The notes beneath the pieces were generated by a model that was given only the letters and a program-made list of their open reading frames with translations, did no database searches and was not told the DNA's origin. A DNA stretch of 64,000 nucleotides from Pseudoclavibacter sp. AY1H1 (GTDB lineage Bacteria; Actinomycetota; Actinomycetes; Actinomycetales; Microbacteriaceae). Positions 42,818 to 53,234 of the stretch are shown piece by piece (position 1 is the stretch's first letter; the number at the start of each line of letters is the position of its first letter). Location of the stretch: contig NZ_PSXX01000017.1 in assembly GCF_002931055.1 (NCBI RefSeq), forward strand, positions 1 through 64,000, written 5' to 3'. A program made the position numbers and the translations under genes.

Positions 42818-45800
42818 ATGATCGCGTTCCTGGCTATCTTCCTCGGCGCGAGCATCCTCATTCCGGTGCTCCACAGGTGGCTTCGGAACGTGACGTTCCT
42901 CGTCGCCGCCGCCGTCCCCGCCGTCGCCTTCGTCTGGACCGCGCTGCTCGGTCCGCGCATCCTGAGTGGCGAGGTGCTCGTCGAGAGCATCCCCTGGATC
43001 CCGCAGATCGACATCGCCATCGCCATGCGGATGGACGTGCTCGCCTGGGTCATGACGCTCATCGTCACGGGCATCGGCTCGCTGGTGCTCGTCTACTGCG
43101 GCCGCTACTTCAAGCCGGACGAGCCCGACATCGGCCGCTTCGCCGCGGTGCTGCTCGCCTTCGCCGGCGTCATGTTCGGCCTCGTGCTCGCCGACGACAT
43201 CTACCTCCTCTTCATCTTCTGGGAAGCGACGAGCGTGCTCTCCTTCCTGCTCATCGGGCACTACTCGTCGAAGCGCGCGAGCCGCGGTGCTGCGATGCAG
43301 GCGCTGCTCGTCACGACGCTCGGCGGCCTCGCCATGCTCGTCGGCCTCGTCATGCTGCACGCCTCGACCGGCACGTCGCTGCTGTCCGGGATCATCGCGA
43401 ACCCGCCCGAGTTCGACGGCTTCACCATCACGGCCATCATGCTCGTGCTCGCGGGCGCGGTCACGAAGTCGGCCCTCGCGCCGTTCCATTTCTGGCTCCC
43501 CGCCGCGATGGCCGCGCCCACCCCGGTGAGCGCGTACCTGCACGCCGCGGCCATGGTGAAGGCCGGCATCTACCTCATCGCGCGCCTCGCACCCGGCTAC
43601 GCGGAGATGCCCGGCTGGCGCGAGGTGCTCGTCACGATCGGCATCGCGACGATGCTCATCGGCGGGTGGCGTTCGCTGCGCCAGCACGACCTCAAGCTGA
43701 TCCTCGCCTACGGCACCGTCAGCCAGCTCGGCTTCATGACCATCGTCGTCGCCTTCGGCACGCGGGACGCGGCGCTCGCGGGCCTCGCCATGGTCATCGC
43801 CCACGCGTGCTTCAAGGCCGCGCTGTTCCTCATCGTCGGCATGATCGACCACCGCACGGGAACCCGCGACATCCGCAAGCTCTCCGGCCTCGCGAAGGCC
43901 GCACCCGTGCTGTTCTGGATGACGGCGCTGGCGATCGCCGCCATGGCCGGCGTGCCCCCGATGTTCACGTTCGTGGCCAAGGAGGCCATCCTCACGGCCC
44001 TCCTCGAGGCGGGCGAGGCCGGCAACATGTGGGGCTGGGTCGCACTTGTCGGCGTCATCATCGGCACCGTGTTCACGGTCGCCTACTCGGCCCGCTTCCT
44101 CTACGGCGCCTTCGCGTCGAAGCCCGAGGTCGAGCGCGTCCGCTACGTGCCAGAGCACCTCGACTTCATGTTCTCCCCGCTCATCCTCGTCGCCGCCTCG
44201 CTCGGCCTCGGCTTCGCCTCCGGCCTCGTCGACCCCGTGCTCGCGATGTACGCGGACACGCTGCCGGAGATGCCGGGCGCCAAGCCGTACTACCTGGCCC
44301 TGTGGCACGGATTCGAGCCAGCGCTGTTCATCACGATCGGCACCTTCATCCTCGGTGGCCTGCTCTTCCTCTGGCGGGCGCCCGTCGCCCGCGCCCAGGC
44401 GAAGGTGCCGCCGCTCATCGAGTCGTCGCGCGGCTACTGGACCACGATGCGCGTCGTCGACGTCATCGCCGCCCGCACCACCGCGACCACCCAGCGCGGT
44501 TCGCTGCCCTTCTACCTCGCGTCGATCTTCATCATGTTCGTCGTCGCCTCCGTCTTCACGCTCGTCACGATGGACACCCCGGTGCCCGCGTTCGAGACCG
44601 AGATCCGCTGGCAGGAGATCGCGATCATCCTGATCATGATCCTCGCCGCGTTCTTCGTGACGAGCTCGGAGAAGCGCTTCCAGGGCGTCATCCTCGTGGG
44701 CGTCACCGGCTACGGCATGGCGGGGCTCTTCGCGCTTTCCGGCGCCCCGGACCTCGCGATCACGCAGGCGCTCATCGAGACGATCACGCTCGTCGTGTTC
44801 GTCCTCGTGCTGCGCCGGCTCCCGGCACGCCACGGCAAGGCGCTCAAGAACCCGCCATCGTGGCTGCGCTGGCTCATCGGCGGCTCCGTCGGGATCGTCA
44901 TGGCCATCGTCGCCTGGATCGCGCTCGCCTCCCGCCAGGCTTCCCCCGACTCGCTGTTCTTCCCCGAGTTCGCCTTCAAGGGCGGGCACGGCTCGAACAT
45001 CGTCAACGTCACGCTCGTCGACATCCGCGGCTGGGACACGATGGGGGAGCTCTCCGTGCTCATCGCCGCCGCCACGGGCGTCGCGAGCCTCGTCTACCTC
45101 AACAACCGCGGCCGCTCGCGCGTGGACGCCGCCCGCGGCCCGCGCTTCCTGCGCGCCTCGCGTCCCGTCACCGAGCCCATCGACCTCGCGGCCGTGAGCG
45201 CCGCCGGCCAGAAGCTCGGCAAGGCAGACAAGCTGCAGGGGGAGCGCCGCAAGGTCTGGCTCATCGCCGGGAAGTCGCTCGCCCCGAACAACCGCTCGAT
45301 CATCCTCGAGGTCGTCGTGCGGCTCGTGTTCCACGCGCTGCTCATCGCATCCCTCTTCCTCCTCTTCACCGGCCACAACACCCCAGGTGGCGGCTTCGCG
45401 GGCGGTGCCGTCGCGAGCCTCGCGCTCGCCGCGCGCTACCTGGCCGGCGGCAGGGCCGAGCTCGATGAGGCAGTGAAGGTGGATGCGGGTCGGCTGCTCG
45501 GCATCGGGTTCCTGCTCGCGACGCTCACGGCGCTCGTGCCGATCTTCTTCGGCCAGGCACCCTTCACCTCCTCGTGGATCGACCAGGACATCCCCGGCAT
45601 CGGCCAGTTCGTCTTCGTCACGTCGACCGTCTTCGACATCGGCGTCTACCTCATCGTCATCGCGCTGGTCATCGACATCCTGCGCTCCCTCGGCTCGGAG
45701 ATCGACCTGCAGATCGAACAGGATGCGTCCCCCGACTCCGACTCGGCTGCCGAGCACGACGGCCTCCAGGGCGAGACCCCGGACGGTGGCGAGACGGGCT

Positions 45801-45895
45801 ACAACACGGGGGCGCTCGCCCGCGTCAACGAAGAGGTCGAAGCCGTTCAGTCAGATATCGAACCCGTCGAATCCGAGGAGGTGACCCGCTCATGA
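42818..45895 (+). CDS. mrpA: Na+/H+ antiporter subunit A fused to subunit B
   Basis: The 1025-residue protein has the NuoL-like proton channel (residues about 1-500; FIFWEATSVLSFLLIGHYS, LVLAGAVTKSALAPFHFWLP), the MrpA C-terminal DUF4040 region (GAPDLAITQALIETITLVVF) and, from about residue 800, an MnhB domain (FTGHNTPGGGFAGGAVAS), then an acidic tail. Group-2-type Mrp operons carry such an A-B fusion. The complex exports Na+ in exchange for H+. ATG at 42818 has CAGGAGG upstream. First gene of mrpA-C-D-E-F-G; overlaps mrpC by 4 bases. Confidence 0.95.
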   Translation: MIAFLAIFLGASILIPVLHRWLRNVTFLVAAAVPAVAFVWTALLGPRILSGEVLVESIPWIPQIDIAIAMRMDVLAWVMTLIVTGIGSLVLVYCGRYFKPDEPDIGRFAAVLLAFAGVMFGLVLADDIYLLFIFWEATSVLSFLLIGHYSSKRASRGAAMQALLVTTLGGLAMLVGLVMLHASTGTSLLSGIIANPPEFDGFTITAIMLVLAGAVTKSALAPFHFWLPAAMAAPTPVSAYLHAAAMVKAGIYLIARLAPGYAEMPGWREVLVTIGIATMLIGGWRSLRQHDLKLILAYGTVSQLGFMTIVVAFGTRDAALAGLAMVIAHACFKAALFLIVGMIDHRTGTRDIRKLSGLAKAAPVLFWMTALAIAAMAGVPPMFTFVAKEAILTALLEAGEAGNMWGWVALVGVIIGTVFTVAYSARFLYGAFASKPEVERVRYVPEHLDFMFSPLILVAASLGLGFASGLVDPVLAMYADTLPEMPGAKPYYLALWHGFEPALFITIGTFILGGLLFLWRAPVARAQAKVPPLIESSRGYWTTMRVVDVIAARTTATTQRGSLPFYLASIFIMFVVASVFTLVTMDTPVPAFETEIRWQEIAIILIMILAAFFVTSSEKRFQGVILVGVTGYGMAGLFALSGAPDLAITQALIETITLVVFVLVLRRLPARHGKALKNPPSWLRWLIGGSVGIVMAIVAWIALASRQASPDSLFFPEFAFKGGHGSNIVNVTLVDIRGWDTMGELSVLIAAATGVASLVYLNNRGRSRVDAARGPRFLRASRPVTEPIDLAAVSAAGQKLGKADKLQGERRKVWLIAGKSLAPNNRSIILEVVVRLVFHALLIASLFLLFTGHNTPGGGFAGGAVASLALAARYLAGGRAELDEAVKVDAGRLLGIGFLLATLTALVPIFFGQAPFTSSWIDQDIPGIGQFVFVTSTVFDIGVYLIVIALVIDILRSLGSEIDLQIEQDASPDSDSAAEHDGLQGETPDGGETGYNTGALARVNEEVEAVQSDIEPVESEEVTRS

Positions 45896-46578
45896 CCCTG
45901 TCCCTCGTGCTCCTCGTCGGCATGGCCGCGCTCTACACGTGCGGCGTCTACCTGCTCCTCGAGCGCAGCCTCACGCGCATGCTCCTCGGGATCCTGCTCG
46001 TCGGCAACGCCACGAACATCCTGCTCTTCTTCATGTCGGGCAGCTTCGGCCTCGCCCCCATCTACGACCCTGATGTCGCGCCGGAGGACTACTCCGACCC
46101 GATCCCACAGGCCTTCATCCTCACGGCCATCGTCATCACCTTCGGCGTGACGGCCTTCATGCTCGCCCTCATCTACCGCTCGTGGCGCCTGGCGCAGGCC
46201 GACACCGTGAGCGACGACGAAGAGGACATCGCGATGCGCACGGCCGACCTGTCTCAGGACGACGAGGAGTTCGACGAGGACGACTCGGGCGACACGGAGT
46301 TCGGGGAGTACGCGGAAGCGGCGGTCTCGACCGCCCGCATCAACATGGGCGGGGGGCCGAAACCCGGCTCGGGCAAGGACAGCTTCGCCGAGGCATCGCT
46401 CAAGGCCACCGAGCCGAGCAACCGGCACGAGGAGCTCGAGGAGTTCCGGGCCGGTGAGCAGGATGCGGAAGCCGAGCAGGGCTCGCAGCCCGACGGTGCT
46501 CGCGAGGTCGGACTCGACTCCGGCGCCGACGACCACGCCGAACCGCACGACGACGCAGGGAAGGGGGACCGCTCATGA
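45892..46578 (+). CDS. mrpC: Na+/H+ antiporter subunit C with acidic tail
   Basis: The 228-residue protein has the NuoK-like MrpC core in its first 110 or so residues (three helices; LLGILLVGNATNILLFF, DPIPQAFILTAIVITFG), which is the normal full length of MrpC. It then continues for about 115 residues of acidic, low-complexity sequence (SDDEEDIAMRT, DDEEFDEDDSGDTEFGEY). The ATG overlaps mrpA as ATGA; it is translationally coupled to mrpD. Confidence 0.93.
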   Translation: MTLSLVLLVGMAALYTCGVYLLLERSLTRMLLGILLVGNATNILLFFMSGSFGLAPIYDPDVAPEDYSDPIPQAFILTAIVITFGVTAFMLALIYRSWRLAQADTVSDDEEDIAMRTADLSQDDEEFDEDDSGDTEFGEYAEAAVSTARINMGGGPKPGSGKDSFAEASLKATEPSNRHEELEEFRAGEQDAEAEQGSQPDGAREVGLDSGADDHAEPHDDAGKGDRS

Positions 46579-48140
46579 CCTGGCTCGTTCCCCTCATCGT
46601 GCTCGTGCCGCTCATCGGAGCGGCCCTCACGCTGACCGCGGCTCGCGCGGCACGCCTCCAGATCTTCCTGGCCCAGGCGACGCTCGTGCTCGCACTCGTC
46701 GTGAGCATCGGCCTGCTCGTGGCCGTCAACACCTCGGGTGAGGCGCTCGTCGTGCAGGGCGGCGGCTGGCTCGCCCCCTTCGGCATCTCGCTGGTCGTCG
46801 ACCAGCTGTCGGCGATGCTCGTGCTCGTCACGAGCATCGTGCTGCTCGCCGTCATGGCGTTCTCCATCGGACAGGGCGCAGCGGACGGCGACGACGAGAC
46901 GCCCGTCTCCATCTTCTACCCCACCTACCTCGTGCTGGCGGCTGGCGTCTACAACGCGTTCATCGCCGGCGACCTCTTCAACATGTTCGTGGGCTTCGAG
47001 ATCCTCCTCGTGTCGAGCTTCGTGCTCATCACGCTCGGCGGCACGACGGAGCGCATCAAGGCGGGCGTGACGTACATCGTCGTCAGCCTCGTGTCCTCGT
47101 TCATCTTCCTCGGCTCGATCGCCCTCATCTACGGCGCAGTCGGCACCGTGAACTTCGCGGAGATCGCCGTGCGGATGGCCGAGCTGCCGCAGGACGTGCA
47201 GCTCATGCTGCACATGCCGCTCCTCATCGCGTTCGCCATCAAGGCGGCGCTCTTCCCACTGTCCTTCTGGCTGCCGGACTCGTACCCGTCGGCGCCAGCA
47301 CCGGTGACGGCCGTGTTCGCGGGCCTGCTCACCAAGGTGGGCGTGTACGCCATCCTGCGCACCGAGACGCTGCTGTTCTGGGACAACGACATCTCGGTGC
47401 TGCTCATGGTCATAGCGCTGCTGACGATGGTCGTCGGCATCCTCGGCGCCGTGGCGCAGGCGGGCATCCGACGAATGCTGTCGTTCACGCTCGTCAGCCA
47501 CATCGGCTACATGATCTTCGGCGTCGCGCTCGGCACGGAGCTCGGTGACGCCGCGACGGTGTTCTACATCGTCCACCACATCATCGTGCAGACGGCGCTG
47601 TTCCTCGTCACGGGTCTCATCGAGCGCATCGCGGGCTCGTCCTCGCTCACGCACCTGGGCGGGATGCTCAAGCGCGCGCCGTTCGTGGCGGTGCTGTTCT
47701 TCATCCCGATGCTCAACCTCGGCGGCATCCCGCCGTTCTCGGGCTTCATCGGCAAGGTCGGCCTCTTCACGGCTGGCGCGGCGGAGGGCAGCGTGCTCAG
47801 CTACGTGCTCATCGGCGCGGGTGCCGTGACGAGCCTCCTGACGCTCTACGCCCTCATCCGCGTCTGGAACCTCGGCTTCTGGCGCACGCAGGAGCAGGTC
47901 GTCGACTTCTCGTCGCCCATGACGGAGCGCATCTCCGACACCCCCGAGTCCGCCGTCGTGACCGAGACGAAGTCCTCGTCGCGCCTCATGACGATCGCGA
48001 CGACCACCATGGTCGCCGTGAGCGTCGCCATCACGGTCTTCGCCGGCCCCATCTACGAGTGGTCCGAGACGGCCGCGTTCGACCTGGTACCCGCCGAGTA
48101 CATCAGCTCGGTCTCCAACGGGGAGGTGCTCAAGCCATGA
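46575..48140 (+). CDS. mrpD: Na+/H+ antiporter subunit D
   Basis: The 521-residue protein is a NuoM/N-like proton channel with about 14 helices; it shows FVGFEILLVSSFVLITLGG, the Lys-containing AFAIKAALFPLSFWLPDSYPSAP segment and LVSHIGYMIFGVALG. It pairs with MrpA in the antiporter. 4-base overlaps at both ends (mrpC, mrpE). Confidence 0.95.
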   Translation: MTWLVPLIVLVPLIGAALTLTAARAARLQIFLAQATLVLALVVSIGLLVAVNTSGEALVVQGGGWLAPFGISLVVDQLSAMLVLVTSIVLLAVMAFSIGQGAADGDDETPVSIFYPTYLVLAAGVYNAFIAGDLFNMFVGFEILLVSSFVLITLGGTTERIKAGVTYIVVSLVSSFIFLGSIALIYGAVGTVNFAEIAVRMAELPQDVQLMLHMPLLIAFAIKAALFPLSFWLPDSYPSAPAPVTAVFAGLLTKVGVYAILRTETLLFWDNDISVLLMVIALLTMVVGILGAVAQAGIRRMLSFTLVSHIGYMIFGVALGTELGDAATVFYIVHHIIVQTALFLVTGLIERIAGSSSLTHLGGMLKRAPFVAVLFFIPMLNLGGIPPFSGFIGKVGLFTAGAAEGSVLSYVLIGAGAVTSLLTLYALIRVWNLGFWRTQEQVVDFSSPMTERISDTPESAVVTETKSSSRLMTIATTTMVAVSVAITVFAGPIYEWSETAAFDLVPAEYISSVSNGEVLKP

Positions 48141-48844
48141 AGGTGAAAGACGTCAGCGCCCGCAAGCCGAGGCGACACGCCATCCTCGTCCAGCTGCCGC
48201 TGCTGCTCGCGCTCGTCGCGTTCTGGCTGGTGCTGTGGGGGCACGTCGACGTCATCAGCGTCGTCACCGGGATCATCTTCTCGGTCATCATCGTCGAGGT
48301 CTTCTACCTGCCGGCGGTCGACCTCTCGGGTCGCTTCAACCTGTGGTGGAGTCTCGTCTTCTTCGTGAAGTTCCTCTACCGCCTCGTGAGCGCATCCCTC
48401 ATCGTCGCGTGGCTCGCGTTCCGGCCCGCGAAGCCGCCACTCGGCTCCGTGGTCTCGGTGCAGCTGCGCACGCGCAGCGACTTCGTGCTCACGCTCACCG
48501 CCGAGGTGAACATGCTCATCCCCGGCTCCATGGTGGTCGAGGTCGACCGGATGCACTCCGTGCTGTACCTGCACGTGCTCGATGCCTCCACCGACGAGGC
48601 CGTCGAGTCCGTCAAGGCGCTTGCGCTCGACGTCGAGGAGGGCCTCGCGCTCGCCCTGGGCACACGCGACGACCTCTGGCGAGTCAACCGAGACCGGGTG
48701 CGCCGCGGCCTCGGCCCCATCGGCCAGTCGCCGGCGCAGAAGAAGCACGAGGGCATCCGCGACAAGCAGTTCGCGCACGACATGCCCGTCTTCATCGAGG
48801 GCGCGGCGGGCAGCCGCTCAACGGCTCCGGAGGGGAACAAGTGA
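48137..48844 (+). CDS. mrpE: Na+/H+ antiporter subunit E
   Basis: The 235-residue protein has the MnhE fold: helices in the first 110 residues (LPLLLALVAFWLVLWGHVDV) and a cytoplasmic domain with LTLTAEVNMLIPGSMVVEVD and a DLWRVNRDRVRRG tail that is longer than in Bacillus MrpE. ATG at 48137 overlaps the mrpD stop. Confidence 0.93.
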   Translation: MKVKDVSARKPRRHAILVQLPLLLALVAFWLVLWGHVDVISVVTGIIFSVIIVEVFYLPAVDLSGRFNLWWSLVFFVKFLYRLVSASLIVAWLAFRPAKPPLGSVVSVQLRTRSDFVLTLTAEVNMLIPGSMVVEVDRMHSVLYLHVLDASTDEAVESVKALALDVEEGLALALGTRDDLWRVNRDRVRRGLGPIGQSPAQKKHEGIRDKQFAHDMPVFIEGAAGSRSTAPEGNK

Positions 48845-49128
48845 TGGTCGTCGACGTGCTCGTCTGGATCTTCGGCACGATGTTCGCGGTCGCCGCGCTG
48901 CTCGCGGTGATCCGCATCATCCGCGGCCCCTCCATCATCGACCGCATGGTCGCGTCCGACGCGCTCCTCACGATCCTCATCTGCGTGCTCGTCGCCGACA
49001 TGATCATCCGCGGACACACGGACACCCTCCCGCTGGTCCTCGCGCTCGCGATGACCGCATTCATCGCCTCGGTCGCAGTGGCCAGGCACGTCACCAGGCA
49101 GGAGGCGAACGCCAGTGAGCGCTTCTGA
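48844..49128 (+). CDS. mrpF: Na+/H+ antiporter subunit F
   Basis: The 94-residue protein has three helices and the MrpF motif IIRGPSIIDRMVASDAL. ATG at 48844 shares a base with the mrpE stop (TGATG); GTG one codon earlier is an alternative. Overlaps mrpG by 14 bases. Confidence 0.93.
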   Translation: MVVDVLVWIFGTMFAVAALLAVIRIIRGPSIIDRMVASDALLTILICVLVADMIIRGHTDTLPLVLALAMTAFIASVAVARHVTRQEANASERF

Positions 49129-49612
49129 CCCGCTTCTCGCATCCGGGGGGCTCCTCTCCGAGGGGCCACTCGAGATCCTCGACGTCATCTCCCTCGTCTG
49201 CCTCGGCCTCGGCGCGCTGCTGTCGCTCGCCGCGGGCGTCGGCCTCATGCGCTTCTCCGACGTGCTCATGCGCATGCACGCGCAGACGAAGCCGCAGATC
49301 GCCGGGCTCATGTTCCTGCTCATCGGCCTCGCCGTCCAGCAGACGCACCTGCCGACGATCCTGTTCCTCATCCCGATCATGTTCTTCCAGATGCTGACGA
49401 CCCCGGCGGGTGCGACGATGCTCGCGCGAGCCGGCTACCGCAGCAGGCAGTTCGACAACGTGCCCCTGTACGCCGACGAGCTCGCGGCCGCCGTCGAGAG
49501 CGCGCAGCGCCGCACGGACGACGAACTGACTCGGGCGCACGCCGTCCGGACCGGCCAGCCGGAACGAGAGCCGGCACCCGAGCACGAGGGCCTCGGGCAC
49601 GGCGAGAAGTAG
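49115..49612 (+). CDS. mrpG: Na+/H+ antiporter subunit G
   Basis: The 165-residue protein has three helices with the MnhG signature [21 protein letters not shown], then a charged tail of about 50 residues ([14 protein letters not shown]) beyond the normal family length. GTG at 49115 lies within the end of mrpF. Last gene of the operon. Confidence 0.92.
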   Translation: MSASDPLLASGGLLSEGPLEILDVISLVCLGLGALLSLAAGVGLMRFSDVLMRMHAQTKPQIAGLMFLLIGLAVQQTHLPTILFLIPIMFFQMLTTPAGATMLARAGYRSRQFDNVPLYADELAAAVESAQRRTDDELTRAHAVRTGQPEREPAPEHEGLGHGEK

Positions 49613-49649
49613 CCTGTCGCGACGGCACTGCCCGGCCGTCGCCGCGGCG

Positions 49650-49655
49650 TAGAAT
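49650..49655 (+). promoter_or_regulatory. -10 box for leaderless ilvD
   Basis: TAGAAT ends 7 bases before ATG 49663. An upstream ATG at 49654 overlaps the box itself. Confidence 0.55.
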
Positions 49656-49662
49656 GGCGGGC

Positions 49663-51363
49663 ATGCCTGAGCCAGAAATCGACATCAAGCCACGCAGTCG
49701 GGTCGTCACCGACGGCATCGAAGCCACCACGTCGCGCGGCATGCTCCGCGCCGTGGGCATGGGCGACGAGGACTGGGACAAGCCGCAGATCGGCATCGCG
49801 TCCTCGTGGAACGAGATCACCCCCTGCAACCTCTCCCTCAACCGCCTCGCGCAGGGCGCGAAGGAGGGCGTGCACTCGGGCGGCGGCTACCCGCTGCAGT
49901 TCGGCACCGTCTCCGTCTCCGACGGCATCTCGATGGGCCACGAGGGCATGCACTTCTCGCTCGTCTCGCGCGAGGTCATCGCCGACTCCGTCGAGACCGT
50001 CGTCATGGCCGAGCGCCTCGACGGCACGGTCCTCCTCGCGGGATGCGACAAGTCGATCCCCGGAATGCTCATGGCTTCCGCACGCCTCGACCTCTCGAGC
50101 GTCTTCCTCTACGCGGGGTCCATCGCGCCGGGCTGGGTGAAGCTCTCGGACGGCACCGAGAAGGACATCACGATCATCGACTCCTTCGAGGCGGTCGGCG
50201 CCACGAAGGCCGGCAAGATGTCCGAGTCCGACCTGAAGCGCATCGAGTGCGCCTTCGCGCCAGGCGAGGGTGCCTGCGGTGGCATGTACACGGCCAACAC
50301 GATGGCCTCCGTCGCCGAGGCCCTCGGCCTCAGCCTGCCGGGCTCGGCGGCTCCCGCGTCGGCCGACCGCCGCCGCGACGCGTTCGCGCACCGCTCCGGC
50401 GAGGCCGTGGTGAACCTGCTCCGCCAGGGCATCACGACGGGCGACATCCTCACGAAGGAGGCCTTCGAGAACGCGATCGCGATCGCGATGGCACTCGGCG
50501 GATCGACCAACGTCGTGCTCCACCTCCTCGCGATCGCCCGCGAGGCGCAGGTCGACGTCACCCTGCACGACTTCAACCGCATCGGCGACAAGGTTCCCCA
50601 CATCGCCGACATGAAGCCCTTCGGCAAGTACGTCATGAACGACGTCGACCGCCACGGCGGCATCCCCGTCGTCATGAAGGCGCTCCTCGACGAGGGCCTC
50701 ATGCACGGCGACGCGCTCACGGTGACGGGCAAGACGCTCGCCGAGAACCTCCGCGACCTCAATCCCGACCCCGTCGACGGCGACGTCGTGCACACGGTCA
50801 GCAACCCCATCCACGCGACCGGCGGCATCACGGTGCTGCACGGCTCCCTCGCTCCCGAGGGCGCGGTCGTCAAGACGGCCGGCTTCGACGCCGACGTGTT
50901 CGAGGGCCCAGCGCGTGTCTTCGAGCGCGAACGCGGCGCGATGGATGCCCTCACGAACGGCGAGATCGAAGCGGGCGACGTCATCGTCATCCGCTACGAG
51001 GGCCCGAAGGGTGGACCGGGCATGCGCGAGATGCTCGCCATCACGGCGGCCATCAAGGGCGCAGGTCTCGGCAAGGATGTACTACTCTTGACGGACGGAC
51101 GATTCTCAGGCGGCACAACCGGCCTGTGCATCGGCCACATTGCACCGGAAGCGGTCGACCAAGGTCCTATCGCTTTCGTCCGCAGTGGAGATCTGATTCG
51201 GGTCGACATCGCGGCTCGCTCGATCGACCTACTCGTCGACGAAGCTGAGCTCGCCTCCCGCCGAGAAGGCTGGGAACCGCTCCCTCCGAAGTTCACGCGC
51301 GGCGTGCTTGCGAAATACTCGAAGCTCGTTCGCAGCGCGTCCGAGGGCGCGACCACGGGCTAG
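49663..51363 (+). CDS. ilvD: Dihydroxy-acid dehydratase
   Basis: The 566-residue iron-sulfur enzyme makes the 2-keto acids of valine and isoleucine from dihydroxy acids. It has the conserved motifs [25 protein letters not shown] and [16 protein letters not shown] with Fe-S cysteines, and [19 protein letters not shown] near the end. ATG at 49663 follows a -10 box by 7 bases (likely leaderless); an ATG three codons earlier overlaps that box. The last 280 bases (from about 51080) use A/T-ending codons far more than the rest. It starts the ilvD-B-N-C series. Confidence 0.95.
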   Translation: MPEPEIDIKPRSRVVTDGIEATTSRGMLRAVGMGDEDWDKPQIGIASSWNEITPCNLSLNRLAQGAKEGVHSGGGYPLQFGTVSVSDGISMGHEGMHFSLVSREVIADSVETVVMAERLDGTVLLAGCDKSIPGMLMASARLDLSSVFLYAGSIAPGWVKLSDGTEKDITIIDSFEAVGATKAGKMSESDLKRIECAFAPGEGACGGMYTANTMASVAEALGLSLPGSAAPASADRRRDAFAHRSGEAVVNLLRQGITTGDILTKEAFENAIAIAMALGGSTNVVLHLLAIAREAQVDVTLHDFNRIGDKVPHIADMKPFGKYVMNDVDRHGGIPVVMKALLDEGLMHGDALTVTGKTLAENLRDLNPDPVDGDVVHTVSNPIHATGGITVLHGSLAPEGAVVKTAGFDADVFEGPARVFERERGAMDALTNGEIEAGDVIVIRYEGPKGGPGMREMLAITAAIKGAGLGKDVLLLTDGRFSGGTTGLCIGHIAPEAVDQGPIAFVRSGDLIRVDIAARSIDLLVDEAELASRREGWEPLPPKFTRGVLAKYSKLVRSASEGATTG

Positions 51364-51425
51364 CCCTCAGGGCTGTCCCTCATCGACCGCGCTCGACTCA
51401 TCGAGTACGAAGAAGAACGGATCTC

Positions 51426-53231
51426 ATGACGCAGGAAACTGCCGCCCGCATCGCCGCGGCGTCACCACCCTCCGCTGGGCACGAGCCCGAGATGCTGACC
51501 GGAGCCCAGGCTGTCGTCCGCACCCTCGAGAACCTCGGGGTCACGGACGTCTTCGGACTGCCGGGTGGCGCCATCATCGAGGTGTACGACCCACTCCTCG
51601 ACAGCACCAAGCTCCGCCACATCCTGGTTCGCCACGAGCAGGGCGCCGGCCATGCCGCCGAGGGCTACGCCTCGGCGAGTGGCCGCACCGGCGTCTGCAT
51701 CGCGACCAGCGGCCCAGGCGCAACGAACCTCGTCACCGCGATCGCCGACGCCTACATGGACTCGGTGCCGCTGCTGGCCATCACCGGCCAGGTGTTCTCG
51801 CACCTCATGGGAACGGACGCCTTCCAGGAGGCCGACATCATCGGCATCACCATGCCGGTGACGAAGCACAGCATCCTCGTCCGCACGCCGGAGGAGATCC
51901 CGGCGGCCATCGCCGCGGCGTACCACATCGCGTCGACCGGTCGCCCCGGGCCCGTGCTCGTCGACATCACGAAGGACGCGCAGCAGAAGAAGGCGCCGTA
52001 CGTCTGGCCGGTGAAGCTCGACCTGCCCGGCTACCGCCCGGTCCTGAAGGCGCACGGCAAGCAGATCCTCGCCGCGGCGCAGCTCATCGCGCAGGCCAAG
52101 AAGCCCGTCTTCTACCTCGGTGGCGGCATCGTCCGCTCCGGTGCGTCCGCCGAAGTGCAGCGCCTCGTCGAGAAGACCGGTGCGCCGGCCGTCACGACGC
52201 TCATGGCACGCGGCGCGTTCCCCGACTCGCACCCGCAGATGCTCGGCATGCCCGGCATGCACGGCACGGTACCCGCGGTGCTCTCGCTGCAGGAAGCCGA
52301 CCTGCTCATCACGATCGGTGCCCGGTTCGATGACCGAGTGACCGGCAAGTCGGCGCTCTTCGCGCCGAACGCCAAGGTCATCCACGTCGACATCGACCCC
52401 GCCGAGATCTCCAAGATCCGCACGGCCGACGTGCCGATCGTGGGTGACGCGCGCGAGGTCGCCATCGACCTCCTCGCCGCCGTCACCGACCACGCTCCCG
52501 CGGAGGCCTCGCGCCTCGAAGAGTGGTGGACCTACCTCAACGGCCTCAAGGCGGAGTTCCCGCTCGGCTTCACCGAGCCGAGCGACGGCCTCCTCTCGCC
52601 GCAGCGCATCATCCAGCGCATCAGCGAGCTCACCGGGCCCGAAGCCATCTACGCGGCGGGCGTCGGCCAGCACCAGATGTGGGCGGCGCAGTTCGTCAAG
52701 TACGAGCGCCCCAACGCGTGGCTCAACTCCGGCGGCGCCGGCACCATGGGCTACGCCATCCCAGCGGCGATGGGCGCCAAGGTCGCCGAACCGCACCGCA
52801 CGGTGTGGGCGATCGACGGCGACGGATGCTTCCAGATGACCAACCAGGAACTCGCGACCTGCGCGATCAACGACATCCCCATCAAGGTCGCGATCATCAA
52901 CAACTCGTCGCTCGGCATGGTGCGACAGTGGCAGACGCTCTTCTACGACGGACGCCACTCGAACACCGACCTCAACACGGGGCACGAGACGGTCCGCATC
53001 CCCGACTTCGTGAAGCTCGCCGACGCCTACGGGGCGCTCGGCATCCGCGTCACGAAGGAGGAGGAGATCGACGCCGCGATCAAGCTCGCACTCGAGACCA
53101 ACGACCGCAGCGTCGTCATCGACTTCGTCGTGAGCGCCGACGCCATGGTGTGGCCGATGGTGCCGCAGGGCGTCTCGAACAGCTTCGTCCAGTACGCCAA
53201 GGAACACAGCCCGACCTTCGAGGGGGAGTAG
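51426..53231 (+). CDS. ilvB: Acetolactate synthase large subunit
   Basis: The 601-residue ThDP enzyme makes acetolactate or acetohydroxybutyrate. It has the catalytic Glu in [15 protein letters not shown], the FAD-binding middle domain ([20 protein letters not shown]) and the ThDP-binding [19 protein letters not shown]...NN motif. It forms a holoenzyme with IlvN, encoded 3 bases later. A short gap of 62 bases separates it from ilvD; no attenuator peptide was found. Confidence 0.96.
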   Translation: MTQETAARIAAASPPSAGHEPEMLTGAQAVVRTLENLGVTDVFGLPGGAIIEVYDPLLDSTKLRHILVRHEQGAGHAAEGYASASGRTGVCIATSGPGATNLVTAIADAYMDSVPLLAITGQVFSHLMGTDAFQEADIIGITMPVTKHSILVRTPEEIPAAIAAAYHIASTGRPGPVLVDITKDAQQKKAPYVWPVKLDLPGYRPVLKAHGKQILAAAQLIAQAKKPVFYLGGGIVRSGASAEVQRLVEKTGAPAVTTLMARGAFPDSHPQMLGMPGMHGTVPAVLSLQEADLLITIGARFDDRVTGKSALFAPNAKVIHVDIDPAEISKIRTADVPIVGDAREVAIDLLAAVTDHAPAEASRLEEWWTYLNGLKAEFPLGFTEPSDGLLSPQRIIQRISELTGPEAIYAAGVGQHQMWAAQFVKYERPNAWLNSGGAGTMGYAIPAAMGAKVAEPHRTVWAIDGDGCFQMTNQELATCAINDIPIKVAIINNSSLGMVRQWQTLFYDGRHSNTDLNTGHETVRIPDFVKLADAYGALGIRVTKEEEIDAAIKLALETNDRSVVIDFVVSADAMVWPMVPQGVSNSFVQYAKEHSPTFEGE

Positions 53232-53234
53232 AAC

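Noticed and set aside
42761-45757. 998-codon open frame on the minus strand opposite mrpA
   Set aside because: Antisense shadow of a clear MrpA gene; extreme Asp/Glu/His/Arg content.
51364-51425. Attenuator leader or T-box upstream of ilvB
   Set aside because: The gap is only 62 bases; no leader peptide rich in Val/Leu/Ile and no competing hairpins were found.
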